From Fontibacillus puldeungensis (GTDB taxonomy: Bacteria; Bacillota; Bacilli; Paenibacillales; Paenibacillaceae): a stretch of DNA of 64,000 nucleotides. The notes below the pieces were generated by a model. The model was given only the letters and a program-made list of their open reading frames with translations. It was not told the origin of the DNA and searched no databases. The position numbers and the translations under genes are program-made. Each line of letters starts with the position of its first letter. The stretch's first letter is position 1. The DNA lies in the NCBI RefSeq assembly GCF_042678945.1, contig NZ_JBHTLM010000002.1, forward strand, positions 470,887-534,886, in the 5' to 3' direction. This document shows positions 52,902 through 61,830 of the stretch, piece by piece.

Positions 52902-54461
52902 TTGCATCTCAATTGGAAATCTAATATGTTGGAATTACTACGAAGAATCTACAACTTAGAAGGGGGGATCTACCCGCCTATGCAAGATCATTTTAAGGTA
53001 GCATCCCAGGTATTTGATATTCCCTCCAGCGGCAAGCAAAAAAAGGCTGCCATCATCGTTGCTGTTATCATAATGATCATATCGACGATCGCACTTCCTC
53101 ATGGAATGAGATCGCTTCCTGAAATTGACCCCTTCCTATCCGCTTCCACTGCATGGCTTATTTTTGGCGATTTGTTAACCTCGTATATTGTGTATAGCCA
53201 ATATCGCGCGTCGGGGCTTCCGTGTCTTCTGGTGTTGTCCTGTACCTACCTGTACACTGGCTTAATGACAACGATGCACATTGTCACCTTTCCCGGCCTT
53301 TTGAAAAATATGTTGCAGTTCGGTCCAGAAAGCCAGACGGCGGTTTGGCTGTGGGCGTTTTGGCATGGCGGCTTTGCCATAGGAATATTATTATATATTT
53401 TCACAAAAGTACGCTGGTCAAAGCCCCTGGAAACCGTGGAGCAAATTTTCAATTTGGGCACGGCAGGGATTGTGATTACACTACTGACCGTCTTTGGAAT
53501 GTTAGAATTAGCGATGGCAAGCGGTGATTTACTGCCTGGCATCATTCATAATGGGGATTACAGAAAACTAAATACTTCAGGAATCGGTCCTGTCATATGG
53601 ATTTTGAATCTCCTTGCTCTAATTGCGATGGGATACCGAACGAAGGGACAAACTGTCTTGAATTTATGGCTCACTGTAGCCGTCCTCGCGCTCTTAACGG
53701 ACATTACCCTTACGTTATTCGCGGGTACCCGGTTTACGCTAGGTTGGTATTTGGCGAAGGTGAATTCAGCCTTTGCGGCTACGGTTGTAATCATCTCTGC
53801 TTTAAGCGAGGTGAACCGCTTATTTATCCGGTTATCAGAGCAGCATCGGCAGCTGGTGGAGTCTGGTAGACAGTTGGAGCAGGTAAATGAGAAGCTGACA
53901 CAGCTAACGAATTTGGACGGGCTGACGGAAATACCGAATCGCCGGCGATTTGACGAAATTTTAGCTTGGGAAATGGTCTGTCCAGAGGAAAGGCTTACTT
54001 CATTGTCCCTTCTGATTATCGATGTGGACTGCTTCAAATCATATAATGACCACTATGGTCATCAGGGCGGGGATCAAGTGCTCAAAATGATCGCTCAAAC
54101 GATATATAATGGGGTTAAGGGAATTCATGGATTTGCAGCGCGTTACGGCGGGGAGGAGTTTGTCGTCGTGCTGTCGGACTGTGACGCCGGGGAAACCAGG
54201 CAGGTGGCAGAAATGATACGGAAAGCGGTGGCCGGTTTGGCCATAAAACACGAGGTGTCCATATTTGCGAGCCATGTGACGATCAGCATTGGAGGGTATT
54301 GCTTGGCTCCGAAGGATCCGATGGACCAGCAGGACTTGATCCGCCGGGCTGATCATTGTCTATATAAAGCCAAAGATGCCGGGCGGAATCAATCCGTTGT
54401 TCAGGGCTGGTCGAGGAATACAACTGCTGGCATTATCAGGAGTCTTGATCGGCCGTCATGA
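52902..54461 (+). CDS. Membrane diguanylate cyclase (MASE4-like sensor plus GGDEF)
   Basis: The 519-residue protein has about eight membrane helices (residues 45-305) resembling a MASE4 sensor. A short coiled coil with VESGRQLEQVNEKLTQLTNLDGLT leads to the GGDEF domain, whose active site is YGGEEF (about 416). It should make cyclic-di-GMP; an RxxD inhibitory site is not obvious. TTG 52902 with GGAG seven bases before it is the best-spaced start; ATG 52980 is an alternative closer to family length. The 3' end overlaps the convergent ccdC gene by 26 bases. Confidence 0.87.
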   Translation: MHLNWKSNMLELLRRIYNLEGGIYPPMQDHFKVASQVFDIPSSGKQKKAAIIVAVIIMIISTIALPHGMRSLPEIDPFLSASTAWLIFGDLLTSYIVYSQYRASGLPCLLVLSCTYLYTGLMTTMHIVTFPGLLKNMLQFGPESQTAVWLWAFWHGGFAIGILLYIFTKVRWSKPLETVEQIFNLGTAGIVITLLTVFGMLELAMASGDLLPGIIHNGDYRKLNTSGIGPVIWILNLLALIAMGYRTKGQTVLNLWLTVAVLALLTDITLTLFAGTRFTLGWYLAKVNSAFAATVVIISALSEVNRLFIRLSEQHRQLVESGRQLEQVNEKLTQLTNLDGLTEIPNRRRFDEILAWEMVCPEERLTSLSLLIIDVDCFKSYNDHYGHQGGDQVLKMIAQTIYNGVKGIHGFAARYGGEEFVVVLSDCDAGETRQVAEMIRKAVAGLAIKHEVSIFASHVTISIGGYCLAPKDPMDQQDLIRRADHCLYKAKDAGRNQSVVQGWSRNTTAGIIRSLDRPS

Positions 54462-54924
54462 CGCGATACTGCTTGAGCATGAACAATCGCCAGCGTATGA
54501 TCATTCCATAGGCCAGCAGAAAGAACAAGGCGCCGGTCTGAAGTACGGAGACATACTGTTCTACGGCTTCATGGAGAAGCATTCGGATCGCGAGCAGACC
54601 GATCAAGATAAAGACAAAGCTGCGGGAACGCTGGGCAAAAATTTCGCCGTTTACCGTTTCAAAATGCGTCGTCCGGATCAGTGGATAGGAGAACACCAAC
54701 CAACCAAACGCAAAGGCAATGACTCCCCAAAGTACGGGGATGTGCGTTTGAGGGGCGACAAACATGCATAATCCTGTCGTCATGCCAAGTGGCGGAATGA
54801 CGATCTTCTTAATCGTAACCGGGCGGCGGCTGGCTTTTAGCCGAATAAACAAGGCTCCTACCGCCATTGCCATAGCGCCGAAGGTAAACACTATTTGCAT
54901 ATAAGAGGGGCTTATTAAGTTCAT
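54436..54924 (-). CDS. ccdC: CcdC family membrane protein
   Basis: The 162-residue protein has five predicted membrane segments and the family pattern RLKASRRPVTIKKIVIPPLGMTTG. CcdC is linked by name to cytochrome c maturation genes in Bacillus, but its role is unsettled. AGGAAG-like sequence lies before the ATG. Its 3' end overlaps the GGDEF gene in convergent orientation. Confidence 0.87.
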   Translation of the reverse strand: MNLISPSYMQIVFTFGAMAMAVGALFIRLKASRRPVTIKKIVIPPLGMTTGLCMFVAPQTHIPVLWGVIAFAFGWLVFSYPLIRTTHFETVNGEIFAQRSRSFVFILIGLLAIRMLLHEAVEQYVSVLQTGALFFLLAYGMIIRWRLFMLKQYRVMTADQDS

Positions 54925-55060
54925 AGAAGCTTCCTTTCATAAATATGGGATGTAAATACGTTATAATAGATACTAAATAATAAATGTTATCAAGAAACAA
55001 GATCATTATAGCACAATCCATCCACCATGGTTCAACCTGTGTGGGAAAGGGGGAATAAAA

Positions 55061-55510
55061 TTGAACAGCGAGTTTACGGTCGCCATCCATTGCCTTTTGT
55101 TTCTGAGTAGTAAGGAAGAACAGATAGCGAATAGCGAGCAAATCGCCTGCAGCGTATCTACTCATGCGGCGCGTGTCCGTAAGGTTCTTAGCCTGCTTCG
55201 TAAACACGGCTTCGTTACTACAAAGGAGGGTGTCGGCGGAGGTTATTTACTGGCGACAGATATAGATAACATATCACTCGGCGATTTGTATCGGATTTTC
55301 GCCCGCGGTTCCTTGCATCCGGGCTGGTGTTCCGGTAATGAGAAATCCTCATGTTTTATTTCGTCTAATATCCATAACGTCATGGATAAGATATTCAGTG
55401 AAGGTGAGGCGCGTTTGGAGGCTTATTTCGATGAGCTTCACCTATCGGACGTTACAAAGCTGCTACAGCAGTGTGATTCTGAGATAGTTCAGAAATTGTC
55501 TGAACAATAG
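55061..55510 (+). CDS. Rrf2 family transcriptional regulator
   Basis: The 149-residue protein has an N-terminal winged helix (FTVAIHCLLFLSSKEEQIANSEQIACSVSTHAARVRKVLSLLRKHGFV in pieces), a GGVGGGYLL-type wing, and one Cys pair region at GWCSGNEKSSC rather than the three-Cys FeS cluster of IscR. It resembles YwnA-type members. TTG start behind AAAGGGGG. It is followed ten bases later by the lactonase, which it may regulate. Confidence 0.87.
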   Translation: MNSEFTVAIHCLLFLSSKEEQIANSEQIACSVSTHAARVRKVLSLLRKHGFVTTKEGVGGGYLLATDIDNISLGDLYRIFARGSLHPGWCSGNEKSSCFISSNIHNVMDKIFSEGEARLEAYFDELHLSDVTKLLQQCDSEIVQKLSEQ

Positions 55511-55526
55511 GGAGAGGAGTTTGAAA

Positions 55527-56585
55527 ATGAGCTTACAAAAGGAATCAGGGACATGGTCGTTTTTTGTTGGGTCTTACGCTCAAAGTGACAAGCCGGGGAT
55601 TTATTTATGCGAGCTTGACCGACAATCGGGGAAACTGCGGATCCGTCTGGACATGGATGGGATTGTGAATCCGTCCTTTATCGTTGTGGACAAGGAAGCG
55701 GGTCGGTTGTACGCAGTGAGCGAGCAGGAGAATGGAGGTGTGGCAAGTTACGCGATTGACCCGGCAAATGGCAAGCTATCAATACTTAGCGAAATGCCGA
55801 CACTTGGTTCTAATCCTTGTCACCTTGCAGTTTTGCATGGAGTAGAAGGGCATTTGTTAGTCGCTAATTATACCAGCGCGCATGTGAATAGCTTCGAGCT
55901 TAGCGAAAATGGAGTGCTTGCTGAAATGAAGGGTATCGTTCAGCATAAAGGCAGCGGGCTATGGCCGGATCGACAGGAAGCGGCGCATGCGCACAGCATT
56001 ATTCCGAGTCGAAGCGGAAAATATGCCTATGTCTCCGATCTGGGTATCGACCAAATTATCACCTACCGTCTCCAGGAAGGCCGTTTTGTCAAACATGGCG
56101 AGGTGAAGCTTCCGGCCGGCTCCGGTCCGAGACATTTTGTCATTCACCCTTCGGAACGTTTTGCTTATGGAATCAATGAATTAAACAATACGATGACGTT
56201 GTATTCCTATGATCCTGCTGAAGGAGCCTTGGAGATCAAGGAACATTACAGCACGCTGCCAGAGGGTTTCAAGGGAGAAAATTATCCTGCGGACATTCAT
56301 TTCTCTACGGATGGACGATTCGTTTACGGCTCCAATCGGGGCCACAACAGCCTTGTACAATTTACCATCGATCCCGAAACCGGACGACTGGATGATCCGA
56401 AATGGATAGGAACCGGTGGGAGTTGGCCCCGGAATTTCGCCGTATTTGAAGACTATGTGATTGTAGCCAATCAATTTGGAAACAATTTGGTAGCTTTTCA
56501 TAGGGATGATGAAACCGGGATGCTATCATCTACCGGACATCAGCTAGCCATAAGCCAGCCATCATGTATCGAGCCATACATATAA
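55527..56585 (+). CDS. pgl: Lactonase family beta-propeller protein (6-phosphogluconolactonase-like)
   Basis: The 352-residue seven-bladed propeller has FFVGSYAQSDKPGIYLCELD at the start, HAHSIIPSRSGKYAYVSDLGIDQI, GSGPRHFVIHPSERFAYGINEL and GSWPRNFAVFEDYVIVANQ. These are typical of YkgB/Pgl proteins that hydrolyse 6-phosphogluconolactone or related lactones in the cytoplasm. ATG 55527 has GGAGAGGAG upstream. It forms a unit with the Rrf2 gene. Confidence 0.88.
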   Translation: MSLQKESGTWSFFVGSYAQSDKPGIYLCELDRQSGKLRIRLDMDGIVNPSFIVVDKEAGRLYAVSEQENGGVASYAIDPANGKLSILSEMPTLGSNPCHLAVLHGVEGHLLVANYTSAHVNSFELSENGVLAEMKGIVQHKGSGLWPDRQEAAHAHSIIPSRSGKYAYVSDLGIDQIITYRLQEGRFVKHGEVKLPAGSGPRHFVIHPSERFAYGINELNNTMTLYSYDPAEGALEIKEHYSTLPEGFKGENYPADIHFSTDGRFVYGSNRGHNSLVQFTIDPETGRLDDPKWIGTGGSWPRNFAVFEDYVIVANQFGNNLVAFHRDDETGMLSSTGHQLAISQPSCIEPYI

Positions 56586-56633
56586 CACGGCTAGAAATCT
56601 GCCCGATAGCATGAGCAAAGTTCTAGATTCAGC

Positions 56634-56717
56634 AGCCCCGCGGGGGCGCCAGACATTCGACAAGACGGTCCTCGGTAAAGAGAGCGGCGTTTGGCATTCC
56701 TGCGGGGCTTTTATTTC
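56634..56717 (+). terminator. Large terminator after the lactonase gene
   Basis: AGCCCCGCGGG (56634-56644) pairs with CCTGCGGGGCT (56699-56709), with an inner GCCAGAC/GTTTGGC stem, followed by TTTTATTT. Confidence 0.8.
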
Positions 56718-56975
56718 ACTTGAGGCGACAAGTCTCCCACTTATTCAAAACTCCACTGTATTCCTTAGTAAAACCGCGCTAATTAAATCCATTCTACGTT
56801 GTAATTAATCCCCCACCCGTTAAGAACCAATGCTTCTGTCCCAACATACTTTAATCATTGACATTTGCCCAGCGCCCGGCATTCGGAAAGGAGTACTGGC
56901 TGGAACTACGGCCATAAGTCCTGATAACTTGGACTATAAGGGGAGCTTATGACGAATTTATTTATTTTAAATAAA
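56718..56975. other. Non-coding stretch upstream of the sulfate transport operon
   Basis: No gene is supported. AGTCC/GGACT at 56915-56933 forms a weak hairpin. No S-box or T-box core was found. Confidence 0.4.
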
Positions 56976-56979
56976 ACGT

Positions 56980-57009
56980 TTGACAATACCGCATAGGCAC
57001 ATATAAAAT
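56980..57009 (+). promoter_or_regulatory. Promoter of the sulfate ABC transporter operon
   Basis: TTGACA (56980-56985) with TATAAA (57002-57007, spacer 16) or TAAAAT (57004-57009, spacer 18). It predicts a leader of ~210 bases. Confidence 0.7.
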
Positions 57010-57065
57010 ATCACCATAGCATACTAAACAGGTAGGAATAATTAAATATTGTTCTCGCCGTACCG

Positions 57066-57144
57066 ACGGAGGAACGCTCTACTTGCCTTGGCAGACACGG
57101 GTGCGGCTCGGTTTGACCGTGGGGCTTTGGGGCGTGTCCTCCGT
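57066..57144 (+). promoter_or_regulatory. Structured leader upstream of the sulfate-binding protein
   Basis: ACGGAGGAACGC (57066-57077) pairs with GCGT and TCCTCCGT (57132-57144) with a one-base bulge. CACGG and CCGTG pair inside. TTTT follows. It may be an attenuator; no known riboswitch is recognised. Confidence 0.5.
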
Positions 57145-57224
57145 TTTCCCGTATTTTGGGGTGAGCACGGTAGCTTTCTTGGGTCAGATGAAGCGAAATA
57201 ACATGTGAGTTGGGGAGTGATACG

Positions 57225-58289
57225 ATGAGCAGATGGTGGAGGCAAACGATTCTTGTCGGTTTGGTAGTGGTGTTGTCCTTGAGTTTGGCAGCTTGCTCAG
57301 CAAATACAAAAAACGAGTCGGCCAGCGCAGAGGGCTCTTCATCCGGCGGTGGAAAGGATATCGAGCTTCTAAACGTATCCTATGACCCGACCCGGGAATT
57401 ATACGAAAAATACAACGCAGCATTTGCCGCATATTGGGAGAAGGAAAAGGGACAAAAGGTCAAGATTAAACAATCCCATGGCGGCTCCGGCAAGCAAAGC
57501 CGCGCCGTCATCGATGGATTGGAGGCCGACGTCGTTACGCTCGCTCTGGGCTATGACGTCGATGCAATTCAAAAGAGCGGCCTGATTAAAGAGGGCTGGC
57601 AGCAAAAATACGAGCACAACAGTGCCCCCTACACCTCGACGATCGTATTTTTGGTCCGTAAAGGAAATCCGAAGGGAATCAAAGATTGGAACGATTTGCT
57701 TAAGGATGGGGTAGCGGTCATCACACCTAATCCACAAACCTCCGGCGGGGCGCGCTGGAACTATTTAGCCGCCTGGGGTTATGCGCTGCATCACAACAAT
57801 AACGATGAAACCAAGGCTCAGGAGTTTGTGAAGGAGCTGTACCAGCATGTTCCTGTTCTGGACAGCGGCGCGCGCGGCGCAACGACAACCTTCGTCGAAC
57901 GGGAAATCGGGGATGTGCTTCTGGCTTGGGAGAATGAGGCTTGGCTATCCGTGAAGGAGCTTGGCCCGGACAAATTCGACATCGTCTACCCTTCCGAAAG
58001 TATTTTGGCTGAGCCTCCTGTGGCCGTTGTTGACAAAAACGTCGACAAAAACGGGAAACGTGAGGTAGCTGAAGCTTACTTGAAATATTTGTACTCGGAG
58101 GAAGGCCAGACGATTGCCGCACAAAATTATTACCGTCCGACGCTGGAAAGCGTAAGCGCGAAATTTGCCGATCAGTTCCCGAAGATCAAGCTGTTTACGA
58201 TCGATGAGGCGTTTGGCGGCTGGGAACAGGCGCAAACGAAGCATTTTAGCGATGGTGGAATATTCAGTCAGATTTATGTACCTAAATAA
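57225..58289 (+). CDS. Sulfate ABC transporter substrate-binding lipoprotein
   Basis: The 354-residue lipoprotein has a hydrophobic signal and lipobox LAAC (Cys24). A sulfate-binding domain follows with LLNVSYDPTRELYEKYNAAF, KQSHGGSGKQSRAVIDGLEADVVTLAL and NPQTSGGARWNYLAAWGYAL, typical of Sbp/CysP. It binds sulfate or thiosulfate for the CysT/CysW permease. ATG 57225 has TTGGGGAG upstream. It is first in the operon. Confidence 0.92.
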   Translation: MSRWWRQTILVGLVVVLSLSLAACSANTKNESASAEGSSSGGGKDIELLNVSYDPTRELYEKYNAAFAAYWEKEKGQKVKIKQSHGGSGKQSRAVIDGLEADVVTLALGYDVDAIQKSGLIKEGWQQKYEHNSAPYTSTIVFLVRKGNPKGIKDWNDLLKDGVAVITPNPQTSGGARWNYLAAWGYALHHNNNDETKAQEFVKELYQHVPVLDSGARGATTTFVEREIGDVLLAWENEAWLSVKELGPDKFDIVYPSESILAEPPVAVVDKNVDKNGKREVAEAYLKYLYSEEGQTIAAQNYYRPTLESVSAKFADQFPKIKLFTIDEAFGGWEQAQTKHFSDGGIFSQIYVPK

Positions 58290-58333
58290 CCAACCGTACC
58301 TCACGGAGGCTGATGGAGAAAGGATGAAGCTGC

Positions 58334-59164
58334 ATGCGCAGTAGCACGACAAAGCGCGGAGTGCTGCCCGGGTTCGGGCTGACGATGGGGTTCAGCGTAC
58401 TATATCTCAGTTTGGTCGTGCTGATTCCGCTTTCCGCACTGCTGTTGAACTCTACAGGACTGACCTGGGAGAAATTTTGGAATATTGCAACCGATCCACG
58501 GGTACTTGCCTCTTATAAAGTAAGTCTTATGACTGCAGCGGCTGCCGGACTTATAGATGCGTTTCTTGGTCTGCTGCTTGCCTGGGTTCTTGTCAGATAC
58601 GATTTTCCAGGCAAAAAACTGTTCGACGCCATGATTGATCTTCCTTTTGCGCTTCCTACCGCGGTGGCTGGCGTTTCGCTAACGGCGATCTACTCCGGGA
58701 ATGGCTGGATTGGCTCCTTGTTTGAACCTCTGGGCATCAAAATTGCCTTTACGCCGGTCGGCATTACACTAGCGCTGATGTTCATCGGAATTCCATTCGT
58801 TGTAAGAACGGTTGGGCCGGTGCTTCAGGAGCTTGATGCCGAGGTGGAGGAAGCGGCAGCTACTCTAGGGGCGGGACGGTTCAAAACATTCCGCTCCGTC
58901 ATTTTACCCGAGCTGCTGCCGCCGCTCATTACGGGCTTTGCACTCGCTTTTGCGCGGGGAATCGGGGAGTACGGCTCGGTTGTCTTCATCTCCGGCAACA
59001 TGCCGATGAAGACGGAAATTGCTCCGCTTCTCATCATGTCAAAGCTGGAGCAGTTTGATTATGCCGGTGCTACAGCCGTAGCCCTCATCCTGCTGCTCAT
59101 ATCCTTCGTGCTGCTGCTGCTCATCAACCTGCTCCAGCGCAGCATCCGAAAAACGGCACGTTAA
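58334..59164 (+). CDS. cysT: Sulfate ABC transporter permease CysT
   Basis: The 276-residue permease has six membrane helices, starts GVLPGFGLTMGFSVLYLSLVVLIPL and carries the coupling loop EEAAATLGAGRFKTFRSVILP (about 175-195). It pairs with CysW. AAAGGATG precedes the ATG, 44 bases after the binding-protein gene. Confidence 0.92.
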   Translation: MRSSTTKRGVLPGFGLTMGFSVLYLSLVVLIPLSALLLNSTGLTWEKFWNIATDPRVLASYKVSLMTAAAAGLIDAFLGLLLAWVLVRYDFPGKKLFDAMIDLPFALPTAVAGVSLTAIYSGNGWIGSLFEPLGIKIAFTPVGITLALMFIGIPFVVRTVGPVLQELDAEVEEAAATLGAGRFKTFRSVILPELLPPLITGFALAFARGIGEYGSVVFISGNMPMKTEIAPLLIMSKLEQFDYAGATAVALILLLISFVLLLLINLLQRSIRKTAR

Positions 59165-59218
59165 CGCTAGCTGCTGACAGGTAGAAAGAATTTTGATTTT
59201 ACGCGAAAGGGGAACAAC

Positions 59219-60082
59219 ATGATGGCCGGTTCTGTGCCGCTTGCAACAAAAAAATCGGCTTCTATAGGAAGACGTACCGGGAAAGAGAGCGGTATCGTGA
59301 AATGGGTATTGATCACGCTTGCCACACTTGTCCTGTTATGGCTTATCGTGCTCCCGCTCGCGGTCGTTATCACCGAAGCACTTAAAAAGGGCTGGGATGT
59401 TTATTTAGAAGCCATCCGGGATCCGGATGCTTTATCCGCACTCCGGCTGACGCTGCTGGTCGCTGTCGTAACTGTCCCACTCAATACTGTATTCGGCGTC
59501 GCGGCGGCTTGGGTCATTACCAAGTTTAAATTTAAGGGCAAACAGGTACTCGTGACGCTCATTGATCTTCCATTTGCTGTTTCACCGGTGATCGGCGGCT
59601 TAATATATGTCCTTGTATATGGTGCGAACGGATGGTTCGGCCCGTGGCTGCAGGAGCACGATCTCAAGGTGATTTTCGCCTTACCGGGGATCATCCTTGC
59701 CACGTTGTTCGTCACATTCCCGTTTGTTGCTAGAGAATTGATACCGCTTATGGAGGATCAGGGCCAGCAGGAGGAGGAAGCAGCCGTCACGCTGGGCGCG
59801 CGCGGTTTCCGCATTTTTTGGAAAGTGACGCTTCCTAATATCAAATGGGGCTTATTGTACGGCATTATCCTGTGCAATGCGAGAGCGATGGGAGAATTCG
59901 GGGCGGTGTCGGTCGTTTCCGGTCATATCCGCGGAGAAACCAACACGCTGCCGCTGCATGTGGAAATTTTGTACAATGAGTATCAATTTGCCGCCTCCTT
60001 TGCGGTTGCTTCACTGCTATTGCTGCTTGCGCTAGTAACGTTGCTGCTTAAAAGCTGGTTCACCCGCAAGAGTCAGCACTAG
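59219..60082 (+). CDS. cysW: Sulfate ABC transporter permease CysW
   Basis: The 287-residue permease has about six membrane helices and the loop EEEAAVTLGARGFRIFWKVTLP (about 180-201 in pieces). It forms the heterodimeric channel with CysT. AAAGGGG lies before the tandem ATG codons. No cysA ATPase gene follows or precedes it; the next gene is yezD, so the ATPase must be supplied from elsewhere. Confidence 0.92.
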   Translation: MMAGSVPLATKKSASIGRRTGKESGIVKWVLITLATLVLLWLIVLPLAVVITEALKKGWDVYLEAIRDPDALSALRLTLLVAVVTVPLNTVFGVAAAWVITKFKFKGKQVLVTLIDLPFAVSPVIGGLIYVLVYGANGWFGPWLQEHDLKVIFALPGIILATLFVTFPFVARELIPLMEDQGQQEEEAAVTLGARGFRIFWKVTLPNIKWGLLYGIILCNARAMGEFGAVSVVSGHIRGETNTLPLHVEILYNEYQFAASFAVASLLLLLALVTLLLKSWFTRKSQH

Positions 60083-60178
60083 GGGGAAATAAAGATGACA
60101 AGAATAAAAACCGGTATGCGCAAAGTTTATCATAGGCGGGTTCATTTCAAATCTGATTTATGATTAGGAGGCGACCAG

Positions 60179-60406
60179 ATGGCAAAACCACTCAAGGTAG
60201 ATGAGATATGGCTGGAGCGGATCGCAGAGCTGCTGGGTGGAATGGAGTTCGGATCGCTCAACATCGTCGTCCATGAAGGGCAAATCGTTCAAGTGGAGCG
60301 CACGGAACGAAAGCGTTATGAGCTCGGTGTTTCCAGCACTTCCAGTACGTCGAGTACGACCAGGTCATCCGGATCGTCCCGCCGTACGTCCAAACCAGCG
60401 CGTTAG
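60179..60406 (+). CDS. yezD: YezD family protein (DUF2292)
   Basis: The 75-residue protein has a compact N-terminal part (WLERIAELLGGMEFGSLNIVVHEGQIVQVERTERKR) matching the small YezD family often found beside sulfur-assimilation genes. Its Ser/Thr/Arg-rich tail has low complexity. AGGAGG precedes the ATG. It is likely the last gene of the sulfate operon. Function unknown. Confidence 0.85.
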   Translation: MAKPLKVDEIWLERIAELLGGMEFGSLNIVVHEGQIVQVERTERKRYELGVSSTSSTSSTTRSSGSSRRTSKPAR

Positions 60407-60540
60407 TCGGGATCGAAGTATTTCCGAAAAAAATTCCGTACGAAGTTTTTCAATGCTCAAGGTGGACTTTAGGGACTGTGCGAACATTTTTATTGTCTTA
60501 AATACGCTAGAGCTGCGCTCGGGGGGACCGAGCTTTGGAA

Positions 60541-60728
60541 TTTAGTTGCATTTTGTACATTTACTTTAGAGTGATTTCCAGAGTTTAGGGGAATAGTTGA
60601 AAAAAGTACATTTAAACGGGCCTAGTGAGCTGATTGAACCGATAAGGGTTGGATTTAGATGTACATTTTACAATTAAAATGGATCAATTAGAGAAATCAA
60701 GTAAAATAGATGTGCAATTTACATCTAA
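60541..60728. repeat. Family B four-palindrome intergenic element, copy B5
   Basis: Units at 60541-60564, 60592-60617, 60652-60678 and 60704-60730, spaced about 51, 60 and 52 bp. It lies between the convergent yezD and membrane-protein genes. Confidence 0.85.
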
Positions 60729-60814
60729 ACCATGGGAAATTTTTTTATTACGGGATTACGGCTTGAGGATGTAGATGAAGAGAAAATTTTCGGTGAAGTA
60801 GCGATCGATTCGCA

Positions 60815-60855
60815 CAAAAAGGACCTGGCGGGAGCTTACCGCTAGGTCCTTTCGT
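60815..60855 (-). terminator. Intrinsic terminator of the leftward membrane-protein gene
   Basis: AAAGGACCT and GCGG pair with CCGC and AGGTCCTTT, with five T following on the minus strand. Confidence 0.85.
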
Positions 60856-60891
60856 TTTAGGCCGCCGCCCAGCAAGCATTGGCAGTGTATC

Positions 60892-61770
60892 TTAGGGCTC
60901 TGCTTCTTCCCCGGGCCGATCCTCGCTGGCAGTGGCCGCTGCCACAGCGTAGCCGACATAAGGCCGGGATTTCCGCGGCTTGGCTCGATCAAGGCGAAAG
61001 CCGCCTGCAAACAGCAGCAGCTGAGCCGCAAGGATATAAGGAGCCAGGAACGATCCAGCTAAATGTAGCAGCGTAATGGCAGAGATCGTTATCGCTAGGA
61101 CTCGAAGCAGCGTAGAGCGCTCATTTTTTCGGTATCCACCAAGAAGCGCCGGATAAAGCAGAAGTAGGGAGAACCATACCGAAACCAATTGAATCCATGA
61201 GTATAGAAGACTCCAGAACTGCTGACTGCCGGATGCTACTGAATCATTAAGCAGCTGGAATAGTCGAAGCAAAGAGAAAAATAAAACTGCAGCAAACAGA
61301 AAAGACAAGGCCGGCCGAATGCAACGCCAAAATAATCCACCCCAGGTTGGCTGCTCAATATGCCGCAGCAGTTTTTCACGTTCGGCAATGAGGCGCTCGC
61401 TTTCCCGCTCCAGCGTTTTAAGCAGGAGAGGAAGTCTTGCATCATCAAGGTCTGCGGCATAAGCCGCAATTTGAGCCAGTACATTATCCGTCGCATAGGG
61501 GGCTGCTCGGCAAGCTAGCAGCTTTTTGAGCAAATTGTTTTTTTCCGAAACCGGGATACTTGGCTTGTCCGTTACGAGCATTAACGGTCCGGTGGCCGAC
61601 GCGTACAATTCCAGGCTTATTCTAAGATGCTCCAGTCGGGAGTTTTCTTCTCTCGCCGTTTTGCGCCGGGATGCCATGTACACACCGAGAAAAGCGACGA
61701 GCGCAAGGAAGGCGGTTAAGGCTGCTTTTTCGTGCAGCTGAAGCCAAGTAACCCAATCCGACAGTGACAC
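60892..61770 (-). CDS. Membrane protein of unknown function
   Basis: I do not recognise a family. The 292-residue protein has one N-terminal membrane segment (about 17-35), a charged, helix-rich cytoplasmic stretch (about 36-150), and three or four further membrane segments between about 155 and 270. The charged tail is Arg/Lys/Pro/Glu-rich. I start it at the GTG at 61770, behind GGAAAGGGTGA; an ATG at 61788 is the alternative. It stands alone and ends at the terminator at 60815. Confidence 0.65.
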   Translation of the reverse strand: MSLSDWVTWLQLHEKAALTAFLALVAFLGVYMASRRKTAREENSRLEHLRISLELYASATGPLMLVTDKPSIPVSEKNNLLKKLLACRAAPYATDNVLAQIAAYAADLDDARLPLLLKTLERESERLIAEREKLLRHIEQPTWGGLFWRCIRPALSFLFAAVLFFSLLRLFQLLNDSVASGSQQFWSLLYSWIQLVSVWFSLLLLYPALLGGYRKNERSTLLRVLAITISAITLLHLAGSFLAPYILAAQLLLFAGGFRLDRAKPRKSRPYVGYAVAAATASEDRPGEEAEP

Positions 61771-61830
61771 CGTAATCACCCTTTCCATATTCCTTATACC
61801 ACTATGGCACACGATGCCAGCTATTTTCAA

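Noticed and set aside
56720..57209. S-box or T-box riboswitch before the sulfate operon
   Set aside because: None of the conserved core sequences of either class is present.
60407..60545. Open frame overlapping yezD and element B5
   Set aside because: Out-of-frame shadow with no ribosome binding site.
26364..60728. Family A/B elements as ordinary intrinsic terminators
   Set aside because: Units are AT-rich, four per element with set spacing and no T-tract; normal GC-rich terminators already lie next to several copies.
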